From Caballeronia megalochromosomata (lineage in GTDB: Bacteria > Pseudomonadota > Gammaproteobacteria > Burkholderiales > Burkholderiaceae), in assembly GCA_001580565.1 (NCBI GenBank), contig LRBF01000209.1, forward strand, positions 38,270 through 102,269: 64,000 bases of DNA, given 5' to 3'. The notes below the pieces were generated by a model that saw nothing but the letters and a program-made list of their open reading frames with translations, searched no databases and was not told where the DNA came from. A program made the translations under genes and the position numbers. Shown piece by piece: positions 17,669-25,800 of this stretch (position 1 is the stretch's first letter; each line of letters begins with the position of its first letter).

Positions 17669-18322
17669 ATGACCGAACGCACCGCGTGGTGCACGGAGGG
17701 GCGGGTCGTCGCAGCGCCGCCACCCGTCACGCTCGTGACGGTTCCGGACCTGCACGGCAGTGAGGGAGCGCATTGGCAGAGCTGGCTCGAGCGTCAGATG
17801 CCCGGCGCGCAGCGCGTCGAGCAGCAGGACTGGGATGCGCCGCATCTCGACACCTGGAGCGTTGCAGTGCGCGGCACCCTGGCGGACGTGAGCGGTCCGG
17901 TCGTGCTCGCCACGCATGGCTTCGGATGCCTCGCGGCCGCGCATGCGCTGACCCGCTCCGATCGTTCGGCGCATGGCCTATTCAACCCGCTCGATGTTGA
18001 AGTGCTCGGCGTGCTGCTGGTCGCACCGGCGAGCCCGGCACGGTTGCGCTTCGCCGGTGCTTTCGACGCGCGCAGACTCGGCGTGCCATCGCTCGTAGTC
18101 GGCAGCACCACGGATCCTTGGCAGCCGATCGACGAAGCACGCATGTTGGCGCAGCGCTGGAACAGTGCGTTCGTCAATCTCGGCGATGCGGGGCATGTCG
18201 ACGTCTCGGCGGGTTTCGGTCCATGGCCGCTGGCGCGGCACTTCATCGAGACGCTCGCGCGGCGCGTGAATGCGCGTGACGAAGAGGAAGGCGGCGCATT
18301 GCCGCGGCGAGCCTGCAGTTAA
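17669..18322 (+). CDS. RBBP9/YdeN-family alpha/beta hydrolase with a substituted nucleophile
   Basis: 217 residues, the usual length for this small serine-hydrolase family. Marks: TVPDLHGSEGAHWQSWLE at the N-terminus, VLLVAPASPARLRF, VGSTTDPWQP with the catalytic Asp, and GDAGHVDVSAGFGPWP with the catalytic His. The nucleophile elbow, usually HSxG, reads ATHGFGCLAA, so Ser is replaced by Gly84 (codon GGC, one base from AGC). The gene is otherwise intact, which points to a recent loss of hydrolase activity, a non-catalytic role, or a sequencing error. It is monocistronic between the transporter operon and the ssuA pseudogene. Confidence 0.8.
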   Translation: MTERTAWCTEGRVVAAPPPVTLVTVPDLHGSEGAHWQSWLERQMPGAQRVEQQDWDAPHLDTWSVAVRGTLADVSGPVVLATHGFGCLAAAHALTRSDRSAHGLFNPLDVEVLGVLLVAPASPARLRFAGAFDARRLGVPSLVVGSTTDPWQPIDEARMLAQRWNSAFVNLGDAGHVDVSAGFGPWPLARHFIETLARRVNARDEEEGGALPRRACS

Positions 18323-18351
18323 AGCGTGCGGCCGGCGGCGCCCGCGATGGC

Positions 18352-19185
18352 CTAGGCAGTCAGGCGAGACCTGGCGGCGCGGCCCTCAGCACGTCGACGT
18401 GTTTTCAGCGCGAGCTCGACGAAGGTGTGGGCGATCGGCTGCTGCTCCGCGATGATTGCCCGCGTAATGGCTTCGGTACCGAACACCTGCCGGCTCACCG
18501 CGAGCTCGACGACGGGTTTGGGCAGGCCCCATAGGCGCGCGAGTTCGTCCGGATGCTGCTTGGACCCATTGATCGACCGCCTTGATCTCCTCGATGACGA
18601 TGCGGATCACGTCGCCATTCTTCGCCACATAGTCTTGCGACGAGAAGTAATAGGCACGGTTGCCCACGACGGCGTTCGAGTCCGCTACGACGGGCGCATT
18701 CAGCGACTGCTGCGCGGCGAGGAAATACGGATCCCAGACGACCCAGGCGTCGATCGAGCCGCGCTCGAAGGCGGCGCGCGCATCGACGGGCGCGAGATAG
18801 GCGAGTTAAGCGTCGCGATACTGAAGGCCATGCTGGCGCAGCAGCTTCACGAGAAAGTATTGGACATTGCTGCCCTTGTTCAGTGCGATGCGCTTGCCCC
18901 TCAGATCCGCCACCGTTTTGACCGACGATTGCGCCGGCACGAGCACGGCTTCGGAGCTCGGGCGCGTCGGCGTCGCGGCGACGTAGGCGAGCGGCGCGTC
19001 GACGGCCTGCGCGAAAATCGGCGGCGCTTCGCCCACGTCGCCGAAATCGATCGAGCCCATTGAGCGCGCTTCGAGCTGCACTGGACCGGCGGAGAAGTCC
19101 GTCCAGCCGAGGGCGGCGGCGCCCGTTGCGGCGCGCGCTGAAAGGACAGAAAAGCGCGACGATCGGTGATTTTCATTCTCGACAT
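18352..19185 (-). pseudogene. Decayed ssuA-like sulfonate-binding protein gene
   Basis: On the minus strand the text of an aliphatic-sulfonate binding protein can be followed through several lesions. It starts MSRMKITDRRAFLSF, changes frame near 19120 with loss of part of the N-terminal lobe, then continues with ARSMGSIDFGDVGEAPPIFA, GKRIALNKGSNVQYFLVK and LRQHGLQYRDA. A TAA at 18806-18808 stands where a Gln codon is expected, and the same frame continues with LAYLAPVDARAAFERGSIDA. A one-base shift near 18555 moves the end, VSRQVFGTEAITRAIIAEQQ, into another frame. One nonsense codon and two frameshifts make it non-functional. Confidence 0.85.
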
Positions 19186-19451
19186 GGCTGAAGCTCTGAT
19201 TTGCGAAAGCTTCAGATGCTAAGACGAGCGCCCCTTCCGACCAACGTAGCGATGCACATAGCGCTATCGCAACTTGCTTCATATTCGTGTGCGCGTGACG
19301 CCGATACGGGTGTCGCGCCAAATCGCCATGCCTGCTTTCTTCGTGACAAAAACTTCGTTCCATCGCAGCGGCCACACCGATAGAGTGCCAGCCTCGCCTT
19401 CGTGCCGACGCCCAGCGACGCGCACCGGCGCAACGAACAAGGAACTCAACA

Positions 19452-20273
19452 ATGAAAATCAAGACCTGGGGCGCGGTGCTCGCGGCACTGCTGGCAGTGG
19501 CTTCGAATGCCGCGCATGCGGATAGGCTCGACGACATCAAGAAAGCCGGCGTGCTGCGCGTCGCGGCGTTCGACAGCAATCCGCCGTTCGGCTTCGTCGA
19601 TCCGAAGGACAATCAGATCGTCGGTCTCGATGTCGACTATGCGCGCGCCGTGGCGAAGAGCCTGGGCGTCAAGCTGGAAGTGCAGCCGACCAATCCGGCC
19701 AATCGCATCGCGTTCCTGAAGTCGGGCAAGGTCGATCTCGTCTTCGCCAACTTCACGATCACCGACGAGCGTAAAAAGGAAGTCGATTTCAGCACGCCGT
19801 ACTTCGCATCGGGCACGCAGTTCATCGCGAAGAAGGGCGTGCTGAAATCGCCCGATCAGATCAACAGCCTCCGCATCGGCGCGGACAAGGGAACGACCAA
19901 CGAACAGCAGGTGCGCGCGAAATTCCCGAACGCGACCATCGTCGCCTACGACGACACGCCATTCGCCTTCGCCGCGCTGCGCACGGGCAACGTGCAGGCG
20001 ATCACGCAGGACGGGCCGAAGCTGGTGGCCCTGCTTGCGCGCGTGCCGGACAAGGCCAGCTACGAGATTCCCGCCTTCATGATCTCGAACGATTACGAAG
20101 GCGTCGGCGTGCCGAAGGGCGAGACGCGCCTGCTCAACGCCGTGAACGGCACGCTTACGAAGCTCGAAGCGGATGGCGATGCCTCGCGCATTTACGACAG
20201 GTGGTTCGGCCCGAAGAGCGCGGCGCCGCTGCCGCGCCTCTTCAAGATCGGCGATCCGCAAAAGAACGGTTGA
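19452..20273 (+). CDS. Amino-acid ABC transporter substrate-binding protein (SBP_bac_3)
   Basis: 273 residues with a Sec signal ending in SNAAHAD. SBP_bac_3 marks: KAGVLRVAAFDSNPPFGFVD, GLDVDYARAVAKSLGVKLEV, NRIAFLKSGKVDLVFANFTIT, RKKEVDFSTPYFASG, and the C-terminal RIYDRWFG. It is in the group that binds polar amino acids, including cystine and related compounds. AAGGA eight bases upstream supports the ATG. It heads a three-gene operon with two permeases. Given the island, a sulfur amino acid is a reasonable but unproven ligand. Confidence 0.92.
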   Translation: MKIKTWGAVLAALLAVASNAAHADRLDDIKKAGVLRVAAFDSNPPFGFVDPKDNQIVGLDVDYARAVAKSLGVKLEVQPTNPANRIAFLKSGKVDLVFANFTITDERKKEVDFSTPYFASGTQFIAKKGVLKSPDQINSLRIGADKGTTNEQQVRAKFPNATIVAYDDTPFAFAALRTGNVQAITQDGPKLVALLARVPDKASYEIPAFMISNDYEGVGVPKGETRLLNAVNGTLTKLEADGDASRIYDRWFGPKSAAPLPRLFKIGDPQKNG

Positions 20274-20285
20274 TCGCCGTCGATC

Positions 20286-21017
20286 ATGCATAGCTGGCTC
20301 GACCCGAAATATCTTGCGTGGCTGGAGCAGGGTTTCGCCGTCACGCTGATGCTGTCCGCGTGCGCGGCGATCTGCGCGACGCTGCTCGGCTTCGCGCTGG
20401 CCGTTGCGCGCACGTCGAGCAATGCGGCGCTCGCACGCGTCGCGGCATCGTATGTTTTCGTCTTTCGCAATTCGCCGCTGCTCGTGCAGTTGCTGTTCTG
20501 GTATTTCGGGGCGGCCGTGTTGCTGCCTTCCGAATGGATGACGTGGCTCAACACGCCGCATGCCGCTATGCTCGGACCATTCGCCTTGCGTTGGCCGAGT
20601 TTCGAGGTGTTCGCGGGCTGGATCGGATTGACCTGCTACACCACGGCGTTCATCGGCGAGGAGTTTCGTGCCGGCATGCGTGGCGTGAGCGCCGCGCAGG
20701 AGCAGGCGGCGGCAGCCCTCGGCATGAGCCGCTACGCTGTCCTGCGCTACGTGATCCTGCCGCAGGCGCTGCGCATTGCGACGCCCCCGCTCGCCGGGCA
20801 ATACATGAACGTGGTGAAGAACTCGTCGCTGACGATGGCCATAGGCGTTGCGGAGCTGTCGTACATGTCGCGTCAGGTCGATACCGAATCGTTCAGAACG
20901 TTTCAGGCATTCGGCACCGCCACTGTGTTCTATGTGCTGACCATTGCGGTTATCGAAGCGGCGCTGGTCGTGTGGCAGCGCACCGGCGTGCGCGCGTTGC
21001 GGCGAGTTCACGCATGA
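20286..21017 (+). CDS. Amino-acid ABC transporter permease, HisM/HisQ type
   Basis: 243 residues, about five membrane segments. Marks: EQGFAVTLMLSACAAICATLLG, RNSPLLVQLLFWYFG, and the coupling loop QEQAAAALGMSRYAVLRYVILPQALRI (residues ~138-165), followed by KNSSLTMAIGVAEL. This matches the polar amino-acid permease family. Its stop overlaps the start of the second permease gene (ATGA at 21014-21017). Confidence 0.92.
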   Translation: MHSWLDPKYLAWLEQGFAVTLMLSACAAICATLLGFALAVARTSSNAALARVAASYVFVFRNSPLLVQLLFWYFGAAVLLPSEWMTWLNTPHAAMLGPFALRWPSFEVFAGWIGLTCYTTAFIGEEFRAGMRGVSAAQEQAAAALGMSRYAVLRYVILPQALRIATPPLAGQYMNVVKNSSLTMAIGVAELSYMSRQVDTESFRTFQAFGTATVFYVLTIAVIEAALVVWQRTGVRALRRVHA

Positions 21018-21709
21018 ACGAGGTCGACTGGCTCGCGTCGCTGCGCTATCTCTTGCTGGGCGCGTTTCCTTCCGGGCCGCTCGGCGGCGTTGCGCTGACG
21101 CTCGCGCTCTCCGTCGCCTCCGCGGTTCTCGCAGTGATCATTGGACTCGGGGGCGGCATCGCGCTCGCGATGACACGCGGCGTCGCGCAGATCCTTCTCA
21201 CTGCGCTCGTCGCGTTCTTTCGCGCGATCCCCGTGCTTATGCTGATCTTCTGGACCTTCTTCCTGATGCCGATTTTGCTGCATGTGAACGTGCCAGGCCT
21301 CGCGACCGTCGTATGCGCGCTCGCGCTGATCGGCGGCGCGTATCTGTCGCATTCGGTCCACGCGGGCATCGTGTCGATCGGCGATGGGCAGTGGCAGGCG
21401 GCGATGTCGCTTGGCCTCACGCGTTGGCAGGCGCTGCGCGAAGTCGTTCTGCCGCAGGCCGTGCGAGTCATGATGCCGTCGTTCGTCAATCAATGGGTGT
21501 CGCTCATCAAGGACACGTCGCTTGCTTATATCGTCGGCGTGCCGGAATTCACGTTCCTCGCAAATCAGCTCAACAACCGGTTGATGGTCTATCCGGCGCA
21601 GATCTTCCTCTTCGTCGGCTTCGTCTATCTAATGCTGTGCGGCGCGCTGCAAGGACTTGCACATGTGGTGCTTTCGCCTGCAATGCATTGCAGAAAAGCT
21701 CGTTTGTGA
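21014..21709 (+). CDS. Amino-acid ABC transporter permease, HisM/HisQ type
   Basis: 231 residues from ATG 21014, which overlaps the previous stop. Marks: VALTLALSVASAVLAVIIGL, FFRAIPVLMLIFWTFF, the coupling loop DGQWQAAMSLGLTRWQALREVVLPQAV, and KDTSLAYIVGVPEF. It forms the heterodimeric channel with the preceding permease. No ATP-binding subunit follows; the next gene is an unrelated small frame and then ssuD, so the ATPase must be encoded elsewhere. Confidence 0.92.
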   Translation: MNEVDWLASLRYLLLGAFPSGPLGGVALTLALSVASAVLAVIIGLGGGIALAMTRGVAQILLTALVAFFRAIPVLMLIFWTFFLMPILLHVNVPGLATVVCALALIGGAYLSHSVHAGIVSIGDGQWQAAMSLGLTRWQALREVVLPQAVRVMMPSFVNQWVSLIKDTSLAYIVGVPEFTFLANQLNNRLMVYPAQIFLFVGFVYLMLCGALQGLAHVVLSPAMHCRKARL

Positions 21710-21763
21710 AACGTGTCGCGCGGGCCTAGATTGAAAGTCATCGTCATTCGAAGGTAGCGAGTC

Positions 21764-22024
21764 ATGGTGCTTCTCCTGACGCATTACTGGCGCATTCTCT
21801 CCAACAACTTCGACCAGTCGAGCGAGCGCCGTTTTCTGCGCGAAGCCAGACGCGCGATGAACGCCTGCGCGTGCGAAGCGCCGCGTTCGGGCACGCTCGG
21901 CAACGATGATGCGAGCCGCGCCGAGCGTCTCGAACACATCGCGCTCTTCGCGCAAGCCGGATACTTCAACATGGGCAACGCCGTCGATCTTTTCCAGCCA
22001 CCGGTCGAGCCTCCACCTTTCTGA
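21764..22024 (+). CDS. Small hypothetical protein
   Basis: 86 residues, Arg-rich in the first half (ERRFLREARRAM), ending in a Pro-rich tail (FQPPVEPPPF). An AAGG sits nine bases before the ATG. No family is recognised. It may be a real small gene between the amino-acid permease operon and ssuD, but the opposite strand is also open across this stretch, so coding status is uncertain. Confidence 0.35.
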   Translation: MVLLLTHYWRILSNNFDQSSERRFLREARRAMNACACEAPRSGTLGNDDASRAERLEHIALFAQAGYFNMGNAVDLFQPPVEPPPF

Positions 22025-22136
22025 ACGCGCCGGGACGCACCTTAGCCACATCAGGCATATCCATAGCTGCATTCGATGGTTAGCCCGTCATGCGCGCGTC
22101 GCTAGACTCTGCGCGAATGCTGCCTCGGAGTGCATG

Positions 22137-23264
22137 ATGAGTGTCGATGTATTCTGGTTTCTGCCCACCTCGGGCGACACACGCTACCTCGGCGTGTCCG
22201 ACTTCGGCCGTGCGCCGACTAACGCTTACATGCGGCAGATCGCCGTCGCCGCCGATGAGCTGGGCTACGACGGCCTGCTGATTCCGACGGGCAGCAGTTG
22301 CCTCGATCCATGGGTGACCGCGGCGAGTCTCGCGCCGGTCACGCGCCGCATCAAGTTGCTGGTCGCGCTGCGCACCTCGCTCGGCAACGTCACCGCGTCG
22401 GCGCGTCAAGCCGCCACGCTCGACGAGGCCCTGGGCGGCCGGCTGCTGCTCAACGTGGTCCCCGGCGGCGATGCGACGGAACTCGCCGCAGACGGCGTCT
22501 TTCTCGATCACGAGCAGCGCTACGAATACGCGGACGAATTCCTCCGCGTGTGGCGGCAACTCTTCACCGGCGAGGCGATCGATTTCGACGGCAAGCACGT
22601 TCGCGTGAGAGGCGCAAAGAACTTTCATGAACCCGTGCAGAAGCCCTATCCGCCGCTTTATTTCGGCGGTTCCTCCGAGGCTGCCCACGAAATAGCAGCC
22701 GAACACGTCGATACGTACCTCACGTGGGGCGAGCCGCCCGCCGCCGTCGCCGCGAAGTTCGACGATGTGCGCGAGCGCGCCGCACGCCGTGGCCGCACCG
22801 TGCGCTTCGGCGTGCGACTACACGTCATCGTGCGCGAGACGAACGAGGAAGCCTGGGCCGCCGCCGACTCGCTGATCAGCCGCTTCACCGACGAGGACAT
22901 CACGCAATCGCAGCAGAATTTCGCGAAGATGGACTCGGTCGGGCAACGCCGCATGGCCGAACTGCACGGTGGACGGCGCGACCAGCTTGAGATCAGGCCG
23001 AACCTGTGGGCGGGCGTCGGGCTCGTGCGCGGCGGCGCCGGTACGGCACTGGTCGGCGACGCACAGACAGTGGCGACCCGCCTGCAGGAATATGCGGAGG
23101 CGGGCGCGGACAGTTTCGTGCTGTCGGGTTATCCGCATCTGGAAGAAGCGTATCGCTTCGCGGAACTCGTGTTTCCGCTTCTGCCGGGCAAGAGCCGCGT
23201 GACGACCGGCGCGCGGCAGACGGGCGGTGCGTTTGATATGCGCGCGGGTCACAGCCCGCGCTGA
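22137..23264 (+). CDS. ssuD: Alkanesulfonate monooxygenase, FMNH2-dependent (SsuD)
   Basis: 375 residues, the SsuD length. Diagnostic text: VDVFWFLPTSGDTRYLG at the N-terminus, YDGLLIPTGSSCLDPWV, LVALRTSLGNVTASARQAATLD, GRLLLNVVPGGDATELAADG, LDHEQRYEYADEFLRVWR, PPLYFGGSSEAAHEIAAEHVD. The enzyme uses FMNH2 and O2 to convert alkanesulfonates to aldehyde and sulfite in the cytoplasm under sulfate limitation. CGGAG stands three bases before ATG 22134 and six before ATG 22137; the second has the better spacing. It lies next to the decayed tau remnant, and no intact ssuABC is adjacent in this window. Confidence 0.92.
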   Translation: MSVDVFWFLPTSGDTRYLGVSDFGRAPTNAYMRQIAVAADELGYDGLLIPTGSSCLDPWVTAASLAPVTRRIKLLVALRTSLGNVTASARQAATLDEALGGRLLLNVVPGGDATELAADGVFLDHEQRYEYADEFLRVWRQLFTGEAIDFDGKHVRVRGAKNFHEPVQKPYPPLYFGGSSEAAHEIAAEHVDTYLTWGEPPAAVAAKFDDVRERAARRGRTVRFGVRLHVIVRETNEEAWAAADSLISRFTDEDITQSQQNFAKMDSVGQRRMAELHGGRRDQLEIRPNLWAGVGLVRGGAGTALVGDAQTVATRLQEYAEAGADSFVLSGYPHLEEAYRFAELVFPLLPGKSRVTTGARQTGGAFDMRAGHSPR

Positions 23265-23298
23265 GAAAGCGGCGAGCGCCGTCGCCAGGGAGGATCGG

Positions 23299-23520
23299 AT
23301 GAAGATGGCCCACGGGAGCGCCTCGTCCACGAGCGGCCCCGCCTGGGGGCTGGCATTCGGCTTGATCATAACGGCGATCGGCGTGGCGCTGTTGTGTCGC
23401 GGCGTATTCTCCTTTACCGACACGGCCGACGAGTCGCTCGGCGTCGCGGCCTTGCTCGTGGGCGTCTTCATGTCGGCGTATGCCGGCCGCGAAATCCTTC
23501 GCGCGACACGACGCAAGTAG
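23299..23520 (+). CDS. Small two-helix membrane protein, unknown function
   Basis: 73 residues with GGGAGG five bases before the ATG. Two hydrophobic segments are visible (LAFGLIITAIGVALLCRGVF and LGVAALLVGVFMSAYAG) joined by an acidic loop, with a basic C-terminus (RATRRK). No family is recognised. It follows ssuD by 34 bases on the same strand and may be cotranscribed with it. Confidence 0.6.
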   Translation: MKMAHGSASSTSGPAWGLAFGLIITAIGVALLCRGVFSFTDTADESLGVAALLVGVFMSAYAGREILRATRRK

Positions 23521-23629
23521 CGCCGGTTCCGCTCCGCGTAATTTACTTCCCGGTCATGCGTGACCGGCGCACCCGCCTGCCTGTTCCGACGATCCGTCAC
23601 CTCGCTCTCGTCGAGCGGCGGCCAGCCGG

Positions 23630-24181
23630 TCATTCTGCGAGCCGTCGTGGGCGTGAGCGCATAGCGTATGACCCGAGCGCGCTCCAGTGCCCCTTCCACG
23701 GCACCAGCCGCCGCTCCAGCGCGCGCATGCCGAAGTCGAAGATCGACGCAATTGCGCCGATCAGCACGATGCCCATCCCTACCACGTCGGTGCGCAGAAA
23801 CCTCGATGCGTTGAGCACCGTCTGCCCGAGGCCGGTGATGGCGGCGACCATCTCGGCGGCGGCGAGCGTGGTCCACCCGAAGCCCGCGGCGATGTGCAGG
23901 CCCGTCAGTATCTCGGGCAGCACGACGTGCCACACGACCTGCCGGAAGTTCGCGCCGAGCGACCACGCCGCGTTCACCTGCTCGGTGGGTCGCGCTCTTC
24001 ATGCCGGCGCGCGCGGCCATCGCGATCGGCGCGAAACAGGCGAGCCAGATCACGACGATCTTCGCGGTCTCGTCGATCCCGAAGTAGATGACGACGAGCG
24101 GCAGATACGCGAGCGGCGGCAGCGGCCGATAGAACTCCAGCGGCGGATCGAGCACGCCGCGCGCGATGCGGCTCACGCTCA
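23630..24181 (-). pseudogene. Truncated, frameshifted tauC-like permease
   Basis: The text of a taurine/sulfonate permease begins abruptly at SRIARGVLDPPLEFYRPLPP, which is internal in the family, so roughly the first third is missing. After AARAGMKSATHR the frame changes near 23985 and continues with NAAWSLGANFRQVVWHVVLPE (helical coupling region), GWTTLAAAEMVAA and ALERRLVPWKGHW to the stop at 23630. The fragment abuts the stop of the tauA remnant exactly, so one deletion removed tauB and the 5' end of tauC. Confidence 0.85.
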
Positions 24182-25061
24182 TCAGAATGCGGGAACGTCG
24201 GCGGCGGCCGCGCCGGATTCCTGCGCGACCGCCTGCACCTGTTTCGATGCGGCGGTCCAGTCGGCCTTGTGATCGCGGTATTGCGCATCGGTATCGGCGA
24301 GCACCCCTGACGAAACCGTTCAGGAAGGCGGGATTGTCCTGCGCGAACTTGCGCGGCGCGACGAAGCCGTCGAACGTCGCCTTGCCCGATTCCTTCGCGA
24401 CCTCGCCCGACGTGATGAGCACCTTTTCGCTCTGCTTGGTCTTGGCGAGCGCCGGATCCCAGATGTAAGTTGCGTCGATATTGCCGCGCTCCCACGCCGC
24501 CGCGACTTCGGGACGCAGATTGACGATCTTCACCGTCGACGGATCCGCGCCCGCCTGATGCAAGGCGACGAGCGCATGGAAGTGCGACGTCGACACATAC
24601 GGCACGCCGAGCGTCTTGCCCTTCAGATCGGTGAGCTTGCTGACGCCGGACCCGTTGCGCGCGACGAGCGCTTCGGCGTCGTTGATGTTGTCGAGAATCC
24701 AGAACAGCGACAGAACGACACCTTGCGAGAGTCCCGCCACGATCGGGCTGGAGCGCGCTTCGCCCACCTGTATGGAGCCCGACGCAACTGCGCGGATGAC
24801 GTCCGCGCCGCTGCCGAGCTTGCGATACGTGACCTTGTATCCGGTGGCCTTCTCGACGGCGCCGCTTGCCTGTGCGCAGCGCCACGGTACCACCATGTCC
24901 TGATAGCCGATGACCACCTCGCGCGTATCGGCCTGTGCGTGAACGGGCGCGAGAACAGCGGCGAGCATGAAGGAAGCGGCGCAGGCGATCAGCGGCGGCG
25001 AAGGATAGGAGGTTTTATGGAGCGGACGGAATGGTGTGGTGAAGCCTTCGACTATAGGCAC
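24182..25061 (-). pseudogene. Frameshifted tauA-like taurine-binding protein gene
   Basis: A Sec signal (AASFMLAAVLAPVHAQADT) precedes a well-kept taurine-binding protein: REVVIGYQDMVVPWRCAQAS, GYKVTYRKLGSGADVIRAVA, SIQVGEARSSPIVAGLSQG, GKTLGVPYVSTSHFHALVA, WERGNIDATYIWDPALA and AFLNGFVRG. One extra base in the C-run at 24304-24307 then shifts the frame; the expected ending (VLADTDAQYRDHKADW and on to DVPAF) is readable in the next frame to the TGA at 24182. The single indel alone could be a sequencing error, but the neighbouring deletion supports true decay. Probable start is GTG 25061. Confidence 0.85.
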
Positions 25062-25093
25062 TTCGCATGCCGCGGCTACGAATCAATTGTGCG

Positions 25094-25171
25094 TTGCAAA
25101 TGACGCCAGGCGTGCTTCGCATATACGGCCCGCCGTACTGCGAACCGTTTGACGCGAGCCGTCATTTGCAA
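25094..25171. promoter_or_regulatory. 12-bp perfect inverted repeat between tauA remnant and rhodanese operon
   Basis: TTGCAAATGACG at 25094-25105 is the exact reverse complement of CGTCATTTGCAA at 25160-25171; the two arms are 54 bases apart. The right arm also overlaps the self-complementary CATTTGCAAATG (25163-25174). It lies in the divergent region between the tauA remnant and the rhodanese/encapsulin locus, so it may be a paired operator for a regulator that loops DNA. The spacing is too long for a terminator. Confidence 0.6.
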
Positions 25172-25302
25172 ATGAAAAATGCTTGGTTCCACCTCCGGCG
25201 GATGTCTCGCATAGTCGGACGTGATGGCTATAGACGGTTGATTCCTAATCAGACGAGTACCGCCGCCATCGCTTCTGTGACGAACGAAAATACGGAGACG
25301 TC

Positions 25303-25770
25303 ATGACTGACGAAGTACAGGAACGTGTGATTCATCCCGTTTTGGAAGCGGCGCGCGAAGCGGGCGCCGAGGCGCATCTGGCGTATGCCGGCAGCGTATC
25401 GCCGACGGACGCGTGGGCGCTCGTGCAGACGGGCGACGTCGTATTGGTCGACGTGCGCACGGCCGAGGAACGCAAATTCGTGGGATACGTGCCCGAGAGC
25501 GTGCACGTCGCGTGGGCGACGGGCACGAGCCTTTCGCGCAATCCGCGCTTCGTGCGCGAATTGGAAGCCAAGACCGGCAAGGACGCGGCCGTGCTGCTCC
25601 TGTGCCGCAGCGGCAAGCGCTCGGCCGCGGCCGCCGAAGCCGCGACGAAGGCGGGCTTTACCCATGCGTTCAACGTGAGCGAAGGATTCGAAGGTGAACT
25701 GGATGCCCAGCAGCGGCGCGGCACGCAGAACGGCTGGCGCTATCTCGGCTTGCCCTGGATCCAGGACTAG
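25303..25770 (+). CDS. Rhodanese-domain sulfurtransferase
   Basis: 155 residues, a single rhodanese domain. Marks: DVVLVDVRTAEERKFVGYVP and the active loop LLCRSGKRSAAAA with catalytic Cys101, followed by GFTHAFNVSEGFEG and a GWRYLGLPW tail. It transfers sulfane sulfur through a Cys persulfide. GGAG precedes the ATG. It is the first gene of the series rhodanese, serine acetyltransferase, XRE regulator, encapsulin, cysteine desulfurase; rhodaneses are known partners of Family 2A encapsulin loci, so a role in moving sulfane sulfur to or from the compartment is likely. Confidence 0.92.
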   Translation: MTDEVQERVIHPVLEAAREAGAEAHLAYAGSVSPTDAWALVQTGDVVLVDVRTAEERKFVGYVPESVHVAWATGTSLSRNPRFVRELEAKTGKDAAVLLLCRSGKRSAAAAEAATKAGFTHAFNVSEGFEGELDAQQRRGTQNGWRYLGLPWIQD

Positions 25771-25800
25771 AGCCGGTCAACATAGAGAAAGGACTGCACT

